Shown piece after piece: positions 49,480 to 63,072 of a stretch of 64,000 nt of DNA. Made by a program: the position numbers and the translations under genes. Source of the stretch: Oxyura jamaicensis (taxonomy: Eukaryota > Chordata > Aves > Anseriformes > Anatidae); assembly GCF_011077185.1 (NCBI RefSeq), contig NC_048896.1:87593426-87657425 (forward strand), read 5' to 3'. A model generated the notes under the pieces. That model was given only the letters and a program-made list of their open reading frames with translations, had not been told where the DNA came from and ran no database searches. How positions within the stretch are numbered: the first letter of the stretch is position 1; each line of letters begins with the position of its first letter.

Positions 49480-49930
49480 AAAAATAAAGACAGATATTAT
49501 AGACAGAAACTATGTGTAAATAATGCTGTAATTGGATTACATCTCCTAGATTGGCTCCTACGGGCATCACAGTAGAGGTCAGGTGTGCTCAGAGTGGGTC
49601 TATGATGAACATGTGCACAATGCAGAATTTCAGAAGCCTTTTGAACAGTTAGGAGAGAAGTGTTCCCTGAGGTGTGCCGAGAATTCATGGATATCCATGC
49701 TTCAGGGGCCACTTAATGGTGTCAAATGGCTTCATTCATAGGTTTGGATGTAGGCATCCACATCCATTTCTCAGATTTGGTCTAGGTATCACAGTTCCTT
49801 ACGCAGTTGCCCGTACAGATTCGTGAGAGATGGACTTTCACTCAGACCGTGTACCATTCATTCAAAAAATGAACGGAGGATTACCGCTCTGAGGTGAGCA
49901 TCATCCCAAGGCAAGTCCCTAAAACTAAGT
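49480..49930. other. Unclassified higher-complexity block
   Basis: Less AT-rich than its surroundings, with internally similar phrases (GGATGTAGGCATCCACATCC is nearly self-complementary). It could be an undetermined repeat (LTR or DNA transposon remnant) or unique sequence. No coding frame is convincing. Confidence 0.3.
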
Positions 49931-52809
49931 GGGTAGAGCTTCAGATATTTTCTTTATGTTCTAGTCTGTAGAATATCATTACAGGGTCATGCTTTTATCT
50001 AGTGAGTAATTCCTAAGGCACCCATTGGCAGGCACCAACCAGATATTACAGATATGTTTGCAGCCTCTCATCTTCTTAGTTTCTACTTAAATATATTTCT
50101 TGTAAATGTCCTACAAGATTTATGAAAATATTTTGCTCTATCTAGATGGTAACTACGAACTAAGATGTGAAAACATCTAGACTATATATCCTCTTAAACA
50201 AAGAGCTTCAGAGAAAAAGACCTTGTAAGTAGATCAGTTACGAATGTATTGAAATGAAGCTCTAGCACTTTCACATTTGGAACTTTAGCTATGGGAATAC
50301 CCAGCTAATTTGTAGCCTCTAGGAAGAATAGAAGTATGTGAAACAAGGAACATTCTGTTGACCACAATATCTTTCTGAGGTAAAATCAATGCAAATTTAA
50401 ACTAGAATCATTATTAGATGTCTTTTCAAGGTACATAGACCTTTTCTGTAAGTTATATTTACCATCTGAAAAGGGGAGCAATTTGGAAGGCTCCTTAGTA
50501 AGTTGTTTACAGTATGATCTAATTGTGAGCACAAATCTGTTACTACTATAAAATGCATATTTTCATTTCTTTGGAAGTAGAAAGATGTGCCTAAACTTTC
50601 TCACACAGTGAGAAGTGACCTAGGCATCTCCTCTAATGTATCCTGTGTCATAGGTTGTCACCTGAGCCAGCGTACCTCCAGCATGCGAATCTCTGCCTGC
50701 TAATCTCTGCCTCAGAAATTATCCTATTATAGTTAAGATTGTTGGACAGTTGTGTGTTAGTATTTTATGTTGTATTCTGTAACTCTTTTTGTACACTACA
50801 ATTTCCCATCTGAATTGGAGAACATATAAAAAATTTGCTTATATGCAATGAATTTTCCTTATATTCTGCAGCTAAAAATAAGAGTAGAGAAATTTAATAA
50901 TCTCTGTTAAAAATATTTCTGTAGTACCATGTAGTAGAGGAATATCTCTGATACTGTTCAATACACAGATGTACTGTGTATTAAAAGATAATTACCCGAA
51001 TAATCTGATAACTGCCACCATTCCAGTGTTAAAACAGACATTCTCTTTAAACTATTAATTTCTACCTCTAAACTATAATTTATCCTGTACATGTTAACTA
51101 CTGATGGTGAATTAAAGTAACAAGGTAATTGGTGGATACTCTTTCAGGGTGATATGTACTTTGTACCAAAGGAGAAAAAAAAGGAGGATTTGTGACAGTC
51201 AGTTGCATACAATGCTTGTGCTCAAGGCAATGCTTGAAAGAAGGCTGGGGCATTTCATAATGGTCTAGCTGCTCCTGCTTTAGCTTGACACCTGAGTTTT
51301 GTTAGATACATGCCACAAAATATTCACTTCTCTCTCATTTATCCATCTGCTTCCTCATGTTCTTGCTTTATTTTGTGGTGGTAGAGAACAGCATGAATAG
51401 ATGTCCTTCTTCTAGGTATTGACATTATCTCCTAGTAAGTACTAGACATAATTGTCATTCTAATTATGTGGCTTGCAGAGAGCTCAAAATGGCTGCAGAA
51501 TAAGAGGACATTGTCTCATTATTTCTTTGTAGCACTGCTAGCTAATACGTGAAATAAGAATATGTGCATCTATTATAGAATACCAAAGGATTTATAAAAT
51601 TATTCACTTCTAATCATTCTGAGAAACATTCCTTTCCATTTTTGTGGCATAGGTAGGTTGGCTGACACTTGAAGATATGGAAGAGCCTTTCATTTACATT
51701 ACATAATCTGTGCCAGAACCAGAGGAACTTGAACACTTAATTTCCAATAATCTCGGGAACCTCAGGCTGTTAACAAAATGTACTGGATATAAAAGTCCAT
51801 GTTTCCTCAGCTGATGTGTGTGTGGGATGTTGGTAATATATAGCAAACCATTTTGGTAAGAGAAGGACATGCTAATTTTGGATTTGACTCAAGGAAAAGC
51901 CTAGAAAAAAACAAAGCACAGAACTAGTTGGTATTACCATATTGGAAGGACAAAAGTTTGTGGGCTTTTGTGTTTTAAGTTCAACCAGATCTGAATAAAA
52001 AGACCACAGTGCAGAAAGTTTGGTTTAGTTTTTTTAGAGACTGTCTTCCTTCAGGAAGTGGGGAAATTTTATTTAATTACAGCCTGCCAAGCAGGGGACT
52101 CAAGGAACTGATTATTTCTATTAATGTCAATGTGAGCCAGACTGTTGTGCATTGGGTACATCAGGAACTACAGTGAAATAGGTGAATTTTGTTTTTCCAG
52201 CTGCTTGGAAATTCAGGATACTTACTGACAATAGTTCTATCTGTTGATACCCTGCTGAGTTGTGAAGAACACAGGAAATAAGCAGAGGGATTTTGGATAT
52301 TCCTGAAATAAATCAAAATAAGTCATCATGGGTTGAATTATACAAAAAGATAGTGTACTGGGTCTGTTTGAAGAAGATAAGGTCGTGTATGCACAATTTT
52401 TTGGTGGTAGGCTGACTAAATATATATACACTTGCCCATTCCAGTTTTATACAATCTTGTTTCAAGTACCTTTTTTTTTTTTTGTATCAAATAGATTGTA
52501 AGGATGAATCAACATTCATCCTTAGCAAAACACTGACTTTTTTTGTAGTTACTTTATATAAATGTATGGTGTAGCAAACACTGAATTAAGTTGAGCTGCC
52601 TACTCCCTTATTGTTACTTAAAACTGCAAGCATCAAGCTTCAGATGAAAAAAAACCCACAACTTTAGAGATTAGTCCTAACTCTATGACTTAAATTCAAG
52701 GCTAATACTAAATAGCAAGAAAGGCCAGTAAAACCTGAATGAGATAAATGGATTTATGAGAGGCAAAAGCCACATCTGTAGCTAAATGCTTTTTAAACAA
52801 GATATGATT

Positions 52810-52935
52810 AGAATCAGAGAATATCCCTAGGTGGAAGTGACCCACAAGGATCATCGAGTCCAGCTCCTTGCTCCAAACAGGACTACTTTTAAATTAAACC
52901 ATATGTCAAGAGCATTGTCCTAATGCTTCTTATTT
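52810..52935 (-). mobile_element. CR1 3' fragment, antisense
   Basis: Begins AGAATCAGAGAATATCCC and continues with GACCCACAAGGATCATCGAG and ATTAAACCATATGTC, the 3' end of a CR1 subfamily different from those at 8336, 18018 and 62655. About 125 bp remain. Confidence 0.85.
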
Positions 52936-53420
52936 GTTTTTCTATATTAATTTTATGAAAATATTATCAGCAAGTCCTTGAAAAAGCCTTTGTTAATCAA
53001 GACATGTCACCTGGGTTTTTGTTAGTTTATTAAGGAGTAATGAGATAATCATGTTTATCCAGGTGGACTTCTACTGAGGAGATGGGAAGAGCTTTACCTT
53101 TCCTCCCATCCCCGTAAGCAGACATATGGCTACAAGATTCAGCAACTGGGTTATGCAGCTCTGTTTTCCCCCCAGCTAGGGCTCTCAGTTTTTGTTCGTT
53201 GTCTAAATAATGAGATATACTAGCTCAGGACTCTTAGGACTCCATCTTTGTCTAAAGGATTTTTGGGTAATTCAGATTATTTCATACCCTTCTAACCAGA
53301 AATTATGACTTGCAATCTCCTGGATTCCTTTTTCCACTTTTTGTGAGTTTAATGTTAAGTCTAAAATGAATTTGGATTAACTCTTTTAATTTTGATTCAT
53401 ACATTGGAAAATAATCAAAT

Positions 53421-53445
53421 CTTTTTTTATTATTATTATTATTTT
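53421..53445 (+). repeat. (TTA)n microsatellite
   Basis: Short run of TTATTATTATTATT. Confidence 0.85.
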
Positions 53446-53739
53446 TTATTTTATTTGAAGTGTAGTCACCCCCTGTGCCATTGAGCCCACATAAGACTGT
53501 GAAACTGTTTTGCAGTATTAAGACAAATTAGACAACTTATGAACATAGCTGCTCTTTGCCATGGAATCCTTGGGGTAACTCCTAGAATCGTGCTTTTGAA
53601 GAAAGTGGAAAAAAATAATTCATGTGTATTATATGGCAGTCATCTTAAATGTGTAGCTGAATATCTCTGCTGGAGTCTCCATTCAGAAATATATGACTGT
53701 GTTGTGGTCTTTCAGCTCTGCGGGCTGGCTGTGTAACTC

Positions 53740-53880
53740 AGCCAGTATTGATTCACCCTAAATCCCGAGGTTTGGAGCTCAGTGCTACCTGCTAGATGAC
53801 TCACAAAGGGTTAATTTCTTTCATTAGCATAGATTACACAGCTTTATAATAACGTTATAATTTCTAATTAGTTTCAAGGC
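53740..53880. promoter_or_regulatory. Possible intronic regulatory element (speculative)
   Basis: A compact stretch with a perfect AP-1-type site (TGACTCA, near 53797), followed by homeodomain-like ATTAG/TAAT cores in TTCATTAGCATA and TTCTAATTAG. No repeat origin is evident. Site matches of this size occur by chance, so this is only a candidate. Confidence 0.2.
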
Positions 53881-56800
53881 TTCTACTTTCATTTTTCTTT
53901 TATTGGAATAGACTCTGAAGAAACGACTGTTGCAGTATTTAAAACTGAATAATTATTAGTACTTACCCATCATCTCATTGTTTATGTATCACTTCTCTTC
54001 TGATTAATATCCAAAATAGCTCTTACTTTGTATCTTGTATCTTTCTTTTCTTATTCACAGTATTATTGATAACGGGAGAGGAATGAGGAATTTGCTTTAT
54101 ACGTGCTGTTCAGGCACAAAGTGAGTTTACATGGGAAGTTGTGCTCTTCCAAATCAAATCATGTTCAGGGGCAGGTATAATGTGGCAGGAAGTCTAATTG
54201 TTGAGACACTACTCATTATGAATCTGGTGTTTAATAATTACTTATTTTCTAAAATAGGTGTGAGTGAGGCTGCAATCTGCAGCTCCTGCAGCTGTAGTCC
54301 TGCAGATTCCTTCAGGTTGTACTTGAGAAATTTTTAACGTCTGTGATGTACTACAGAGGAAGATTGAATTTCTGTGCGAATAGATGTAATGGTAGGAAAA
54401 GATGCTGACAAAGTGACAGTAGTTAATAAGAAATAGAGAAGCATTCAGAAGAGAAGCTCTAGGAAAAAGTAAGGCAGGTTCTTACGCTGCTAGGTAATGC
54501 TTTACACTTGCTAAAAATATGCCTGGTCTTACACAGGAGTATAAAACTAGAAGGAACTTGTTAGCCATAAAAACTCTTTCAGGTGATAATGTCATAAACT
54601 CTCTTCCATAGATTGGTGGGGCCTCAGTTTAGAACTAGTTATAGCCTAGATAATTCTACTGGAAGCTGTTGAATTCCCCATTCCTCTTCTGGCTTGAAAT
54701 CTCCTTTTACTTTCTACCTTATTTATTCCTACATTTTAACTAGATAAATTATTCTTGCCAACATTGTCCATTAGCTTTATTAGCTCTCCTTGCACGCCCA
54801 GAGTTTGCTTTGCATAACTACTTCAGGAAGGCAATCAATTGTGTTCAGTCCTCATTCTTTAAGGAAACTAGACACTTTTTCTTAGGGTATTTGTCATCAA
54901 AATAACTTAATGAACTGGTGTTAGGAGCAGCTAGTTATGACTACATGGAATTCCATGCAAGTTAATCTGTATTTCCTCTTGGCAAGGAAAATGAGCCTCT
55001 GTGGCACCGCCTGACTGTTTCACTAAGCTGCTTTGGTTATCAAAGCTAGCTTTTTAAGCGAGCTCTGAAATCTCTGTGCCACGACACAGCCTCAGGTATA
55101 TTTGTGTCATGGTCAAGAAATGCAAGTTAATTTTGGTCGTGAAACTGGGGTAGCAGAATGATGAATTAAAGAAATCATGACCTTAGTCTACCTTTATTCC
55201 AGTAAATTTAGTGCCAGGGAATGTTCCCGGTTGCTGGCATTCAGTATCTGCATTTCTGAATTGGTCGCTATCGTGGTTGTGGCTCTGGACCAAACAGCTC
55301 CTGGGCATAATTCCTGAATTAGTATGGGCCAGGGATTATTTCCACCAGGCTGCTGGATGCAGCATCTTGTTCAGATGGTAAGAGATTTTTGAACTATGGA
55401 TGTGTGATGTTGTTTTCCACTTAGCCCCACTGCTGCAGGATATTTATGGACAGGTTTAATTTCTTTATATTGATGTAGTCAGTGTCTCGTTTCATATGGC
55501 TGATTTTTCGCAATTCAATATTCAGATAGCCTACCTCCATACCTGTTTCAAATTAATGTTTCTCAAACATGGTGACCAAATTAAGTTAACTACCCAGATA
55601 AAATCTCAACAGTACATTGTACAGCAGAACTAATATTGCCCTGCCATGATTGGAAATAACCCACTTGTCACATACTGAAATTGCATTTGTCTTTCCCCAG
55701 CCAAACCATGCTGTTTCCTTGTCATTCTGTGGTCAAATATTACATTTTCCTCTAATTGTTCACCCCTACTTCATATAAAAAATGTATGCTTTAATAATTC
55801 TTATTTTCAAATAAAATAACTTTGCAGAAAAGCAGTAGTCTTTTTAAATTATTATTATTATTTAGACCCTGTGAAAAGGTGCATTTCTCAAGCTGTGTAG
55901 GGATAGCTTTGCAATTACTAAAGTCTAGAGGGGGTGAAATGGTGTTAATGTGCTATCTAATTTTGTTCCTGTGTGGTATATTGGAGGACAATTTGTTGTG
56001 GAGTATCTTGAAAGACAAGCCCCAAGTTCTCTGTATATTGCATTTGAGTTTCTCTTTTCTGTGCTATTATTATGCTCGCTTTGGGATTAGGCAGTCTCTT
56101 ATACCTACTCAAAATCATTGTGAAATCAGCTGTAATTGAATCCTCAGTTTATATCTCTGGAATATCATTAATGATGAAGTTCATCACTTTTACCTAAATT
56201 TCTGTAAGACTACCAGATTAAATCATTGTTCTGAAGAAGTGTCATTATTTAAAATCAAGCTTGTTTGCATTAGGCAAAAAGCATTAATTCTAGTTTGAGG
56301 TTTTCATTCCTCTCACAACAAACATCACTTGTGGAAAAGTCTGTTTATTAATGAATGATTGTAACTGTTAGATTTTTGCATAATAAAAGAAATCATACTC
56401 AAAAGATTTTGACAGGGAACACTTGAAAACTGTGGCATTTGCAAATACAATCTTTGTGATAGCTGTAATAATATTTGGTTTGCCTTTGGAATACCTATGT
56501 TAGGCAGCACAGCCTCCACAAATTAGGTATGAATACATATACAAATATGCATGTACATAAATATATATGAACTTCTATGTTGAGATAGAGGAGATAGATC
56601 TAGATTTTGACTTGCAATATTCAGTTATTAAAATGTGTTTTTACAAAGCATTCGTGCAGCTGTTTAATTTGCTGCCACTTTATCCCCCTACTCCCATGTC
56701 CCATTCCTTCTTCCACCCCTGAAATTTGGTAAAAAGGAGGAGGTTCGGTATGCCTTCTCAAGTCAGAGTTCTACATTATAAGTTCTATATTGAAAACCTC

Positions 56801-59800
56801 ACGGGCATCAGCGTGGACTATTTTAACAGTTTTACTTTTGCAGCACAGCAATTTCTATCTGTTTTGAAAGCTTACTTGCAAGAGTTGATATTAATCGAAT
56901 TTAACACTGGACTTGCCTTGTACCCTTACAGACTGTTTGAGTGGTAACTTACAAACATTTCACCTTGTAGTTTACAATCCCTTGGAGAAGTACAGCTGTG
57001 ACATTTGTTTAGACTAGCAAATAGTAAGGCAGAGGGAACAAAGTCTTCAGGAAGCATAATAGGTTTTGTTTTTAGAAGACTTAAACAATCACTTTAAATA
57101 AACCAGGTTGTTAACTACAAGCTTAACCAGACAGCTTAATTTTATATCAGATTGGAAGCTTATTATTATTGCACATCAGATGGTTACTTAGCATGCTGGA
57201 ATAACTGAAAAACAAAGCTTTAGAGTTTTCATCACCACAACTAACAAAAACTAGTGAAAAAGCAAGCTCTGGGGATGTAGGGCAGTCCTCAGTTGTTTCA
57301 CAGTGTTTGATGATGCTTGGCTTTGGTAATTTCATGAAGAGGATTTCTTGTATATGAAGAGTTATCTTCAAGATAACTCCTGTAGATGAGTCTTTCTCAT
57401 CTACAGTGGTTTTGATAAAATGCTACATTTTGTGAGCACACTCCAGATCATAATGAGATGTTTCAGTTTATTTCATGTAACACAATTATCTTTACCTTGA
57501 TTTTCAAGATCTTGATGAAATCAAGAATGTAAAGGCAGGTATTATATATCCATACTATTTTCAAAATGTTTTGAGGTGCTACAACACATTTTGACACAGT
57601 TTATAAATAATTTGTTTTTAGGATTGAATCCAACAATAGTAATTAGATTTTCATTGATGGAATTTTTAGAATATGGAAATTGATGAAGTAATGGGTGAAT
57701 TTTGCACAATAGTACTGGGAATCTAGCTAATATGTGCCAAAGAAATCTTGTAAGGCTTATGGAAAATACTATCGTATCAGCTTTGAGAACTGAGGAATTT
57801 TTCTTGCTTGATCTAGGTCTAATAGAAAGTCTCTTTGCAGAAGTTAATACCTCAACGCTTCTGAAGCTTTGGTTTCAAACCCACCAATTATTTTAAAACA
57901 CAAACAACTCATACTTCAGTTTTAGTTTTGCCTTTAATTCAGTGTGATTATAAGCGTAATAGAAATTTAAGCTGCGAGAGGTATTTTCAGTGCAGACTGA
58001 AAGAAAAGGATTATTCATTATCTCAACCCTCTCTGCAGAAAATCCTCATATATATATCATAATTGAATTCTTCCTCTTTTCTTTGGCCATTAAGATCTTT
58101 AAATGTCAGCTTCTTAACTTTTTCTTAACTGTGCAGATTCATTTTGATGTAGTGTGAGATACCCCTGCTTGTTTTTCCTGAGCAACCTGTGCTTTGTTTG
58201 CTGGTGGTTTGATAGGGTAACTGATTGCAGTTATATCATCTTTTGGTTGTGTACTAAGAACTTTGTTTCCTGCTGTTTCACTCATCTCGTATTTGGCTAA
58301 GGCTGTTCTGAAACTCTATTTCTTTATAAAGATATGAGACTCCTGACTGGGCCAGTATTGGTCATTATTTGATACTTTGCTACAGCTACCTGTACCATCT
58401 CCCAACACAGCTTCCATTCCTTCTTAACCATTCAGAGCTTCTTACAGAAAAACTTGAGAAGTGAAGAAAGAACTCTAAGAGCATTAATTTGAGGTTAATC
58501 CCTGACATGTAGTTTAAAACAAGTGGTCTCCGATGAATTTTGTCATCCTATCTTGTATGGCCCTTGTAAGCTGTTTACATTTATTCTTTCAGTGATGGTG
58601 ACCATCACACTGACATTCACACAGTCAATGACTTACTTTCATTCTCTGCTTTTAAAGCTGAAGACTCCGACATGAGAATGGCCTCTAGCAGATTAATTCT
58701 TCCAACAATCATGTGACTCAGAAATAAACATCACCTGTCTGGGAGACTCGTGGTGTAAGAAAGGACCACAGATGTGAGAGGAAAGCACTTTTGTGTTCCT
58801 GCAGGAGTGAATGAGAGAAAAGATGAAGGTTCCAGGGTAGGGTGTCCTCTCTCAAGAACCTCCATTGGTGCCAGGCACTTTCTGATCTCTCTGAATGAAG
58901 TCCAGAATTGTACCTTTTTAAAGAGAAATCTCTGACCTTTTTTTTTTGTCAAGGGCACTGCAAATAACTGCTGTCTAACGTATCTCCTCTGTACCTGGGA
59001 GATTAACATGCAGGTAAATATCCTAGTAAAGATAATGGATCACTTTACTCTCAAATGAATCCTTCAACAATCCTTAAATTGTTACTGATGATAGGTATAA
59101 TTTATGACATGACCTTGTTGCAATCTCTTTATCTGGTTCCCTGGTACTTTAAAATGTAGCAACAGAAGACTTCTGGCCCACAGAGCAAACTGAAAAGATA
59201 CGTCTTTATCTTCTGTAAAGTGCTTGAAAGCTAAACATCATGCTCTTTTGCAGAAGGTTTAGGACTAATGAAATAAATCTTCATGCAATGGACTACAGAG
59301 GCTACTCAGACAAAATAAATTATTTTATAATTAACCATCGGAAGGGCTTTTAAAATCATAAAGTGCTTATGGAGTCTTGAAAAAGAGTTTTATAGGGGTT
59401 GTAAAGCTTCTCCTGGTGCTAAAAGGACATAAATTAAAAATCAGTTTGGTGGAGTAGCATACAAAGGGGAAAAGAGATACAATGACAAAACTGTGGCAGG
59501 ACTGGCTGTGGTATAGACAGGATGGTATCAAGCTGCCTGTCCTGTTGTCTTTTTTTCAGATAAGTGTCCTGTAGTCTTTTATTCGGAGATGAACACAGCT
59601 AGCTGAAATGAAAGCTTTTATAAGAAACTCGAAATGAAATAGAATACAAATTTAAGCTTCCTGATTGGGTGATTGTGACCCCCTCCCATCTTTAAGCACA
59701 TTCCCATATTTACATGGAAAATGCATACCAGAGGTGAACCAATATGAGCAACAGCCACTGCAAGATGTCTCTGCCTTCCCCGTGCCACAGTGGGAAGGAG

Positions 59801-62654
59801 CATAGGTTGAGTGAGGAGTCTGTATACTACCCGCCAGATGAAAAGGAGGATATGTGAGGAATCTGATATTGTTATTGATTCACTGATTGGAACATATCCT
59901 TGAGTGAGAAGCTTCTCTCTGTTATTCCAAAACCTTATATCTCAGTAATGCAAATCACATGAAGATAAAAATGCAAATAGAGGCATTTGGCATAACATGT
60001 GATTTAGACATAAAATATGTTTGGAAATGACACAGATACAAGAATAAAAGAAGAAATTGCTTAATCAATATATACTTGGGCTATGTGAGGAAGGTCTTCC
60101 TTTCTGTTACCTATTTCACCTGCTGTTTCCCCTGACAAGATGTTAGTCTGCATTTCCTTGTAGATGCATCTTTGCTATTTTAGAAAAGCATCTTACCTTT
60201 ATTGCCACTCTTCTGGGCAGTCTAGGCAGGTTTCATTTTTCATCCTGACGTCTCTATGCTCTTCTTATGAGGAAGACAAACTAGCTACTTTTTGTCTAGA
60301 ACACAGTTGTGTAAATGCCTTAGAGAAGTTACATATATATATGGTTTTCATGTTATGTATGTGGTTTTCAGTAGACATTGCATATCAACCTGTACATTAA
60401 AACTGTGTATGATAAAATGCTTAGGCTAACTGCACATACCTTATTCATGGCTCTGGCTTATAATGCAAGGCAAAGTAATAGTCTATAATGAAACGACGGT
60501 GGCCTTCAGAAGACTGGTTCTCCACCTCTTCTCTGTATTGTAACAGAGATTAGCCACATAAAAGTCATTCCAAGATCTCTTCCACACATTATTTTAAAAT
60601 GTCTGAGACAATTTATGCCTGAGGTTTGTCAGTATTTTCCATTGGTGACTGAATGGTAGCTTTCAGAAAGATCCCCTACTGCACGCTGCATTAATGGTGA
60701 GCAGGCTAGGTTATAGTGGAGCCAATCTCCTATATGTTCAGGATGCCCAAGTATATTTTGGTATATATTCTTCTTGCCAAAACTAAGCTTTCAAAATTTA
60801 CCTCCAAGATGATATCTCCAGTGGTGTTACCACGATAAAACGGAGCAGTTGCCACTAATTACGTAAGTTGCCTGTACCGGTTTCATATGCCAGCAAAGTT
60901 CCAGTCACAACCTTACAAAATACATAACCCTCACCACAATTTCATAGCAACAGTGATTAAAAATGGCATATTTATATACTTCTCTGAAGAAATTAAAACA
61001 ACAGCAACAAGTGTAAAGGAACAGCCAGATGAATGGATGTGTATTCACTTGTATATTCCGTCATTTATTGGACATTAATGGCTATGTATAAAATGAATTT
61101 AAGGACACTCTGTCTCCTTTCCCACATCAACATCTCCCAGCTAGGACTTGGATTAACTGACAGATGCAGGAGAGCAGCCAAGAGCTTTGTGGCTATTATG
61201 ACTGAGCCTAGCTTGGTGTAATGTAATGCAGAACAAGGCAATGCATGTCTGCCAGGTATTGTGTTGGAAAGTTTGTTCTGCCTTGTCCTGTACATAAACA
61301 GACGACTTCCGTCACCATGCAACATTTCCCAGAAATACTGAAGTGTCTTATCGCATTCTTTTAAGACTGGTTTCCTTCCATTTCTATCTGTTCTCAAAGT
61401 TTTATTTTGCTATTGCCCAATTTTTATGTCCTGTGGCCTTCTTGGATTTTTTTTTCTGCATGTGTTGTGCTCTGTGCTAATTTCAATATACTAAAATTTG
61501 CATTTATTTTTTCTTTATAATATTCTGTGCAGTTTAAAAATAATTCCATCTTGTTCTCTACTCTGTAATAAATATATTATTCTGATTCTGATTTGTAGCT
61601 AAGATTTTTTTTTATTATTATTTTAAATCACAGATAGGATTGCCATATTTTGGGGGGTATAAAGAAACTCAGTGTTCGTAAGTTTTAAGACTTAATTCAG
61701 CAGAAACTCCTTGGAATACTCTTTAGACCCCATTAATATATGAAAACATTTTGGAGAAATTATAGAAAATATTCAAAATACTTGAAAAAGTAATTGCATA
61801 TGTATTTTAAGTGTTGTATCTGCCATGTATATTTCTTACTGACAATTTGGTTCCTTAGAAATTTTTCTTTTTTTTTTCTTCAGGCAGCTATGCCCTTTTT
61901 GGCATACAACCTACTTCATAGTAGAACCATCTCTTTAAGGAGTTTGTATATCTCTACTCTGACCACATTTGTAAGATTTTCCACAATTTTCTGTGCTAAG
62001 CTATTTTGCTGTCCTCCCAGACCTTTTGTGGTTGTTTAGCTCTGATAACTCCTTCCTTAATAATGAGATCTGTTAACCTGAACTTGCTAAGTGTCTTCCA
62101 GCACAGAAGCCCATTCTTTATTTCACCTAATAGATGTGTACCAAGTAAAGTGCTACAAAGCAAAGTACTTGCAAAGCAGTATTAAACAAAGGAAGGCAAA
62201 GGACAAGCAAATCAGAATTGTGGAAGTAGACTGAAATAAGTATGCACCAAGGACAGGAATGTAAGGGTGCAGGCACATAAGAGGTAAAACACTGCACATT
62301 TGGAGATGGCAAGTCAGGAAGAATTTGAAGATGATCATATTGATGAAGAACTTGACCAAATAGCTTATTAAAAGAGGGAGTAATGAGAGGGATGTCATAA
62401 AGTGGAAAAACATGTTTCATGCCAGAACTAATAACCGCATCAGCAATATTTTATGTCATACCACAATTCTGCACCATTTTCATGTATTAGATAGTTTTCT
62501 TTATGAGTGTAACTTAAAAACCTCTTATACAAGTAAGGAGGTAATAATGTTTCTTTCTCAATACTGTGGTATTCTGTGATGAGTCCAAAACCAAAATAAA
62601 AATTTTAACATTTAAATAAGTTCTTGCAGAACCCTTGGTAACAAAATAATTTGT

Positions 62655-63072
62655 TATAGAATTATAGAATGGCTTGGGTTGGAAGGCACCTTAAATATCA
62701 TCTAGTTCTAGCCCCCTGCCATGGGCAGGGACACCTCCCACCAGACCAGGCTGCCCAAAGCCCCATCCAGCCTGGCCTTGAGCACCTCCAGGGATGGGGC
62801 ATCCACAGCTTCTCTGGGCAGCCTGTGCCAGTGCCTCACCACCCTCACAGTGAAGAATTTGTTCCTAATGCCTAATCTAAATCTATCCTCTTTTAGTTTA
62901 AGACCATTCCCCCTTGTCTATCATCATCTGCCTGAATAAAAAGTCCTGCTCCATCCTTTTTATAAGACCCCTTTAAGTATTGAAGGGCCACAGTGAGGTC
63001 TCCCTGGAGCCTTCCCTTCTCCAGGCTGAACATCCCCAGCTCTCTCAGCCTTTATTCATAGAAGAGGTTCTC
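62655..63072 (-). mobile_element. CR1 LINE 3' fragment, antisense
   Basis: About 420 bp, starting with the tail TATAGAATGGCTTGGGTTGG and running through CCCCATCCAGCCTGGCCTTG, CATCCACAGCTTCTCTGGGC and CTTCTCCAGGCTGAACATCC. It is 5'-truncated, and its order is the same as in the CR1 at 8336. Confidence 0.93.
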
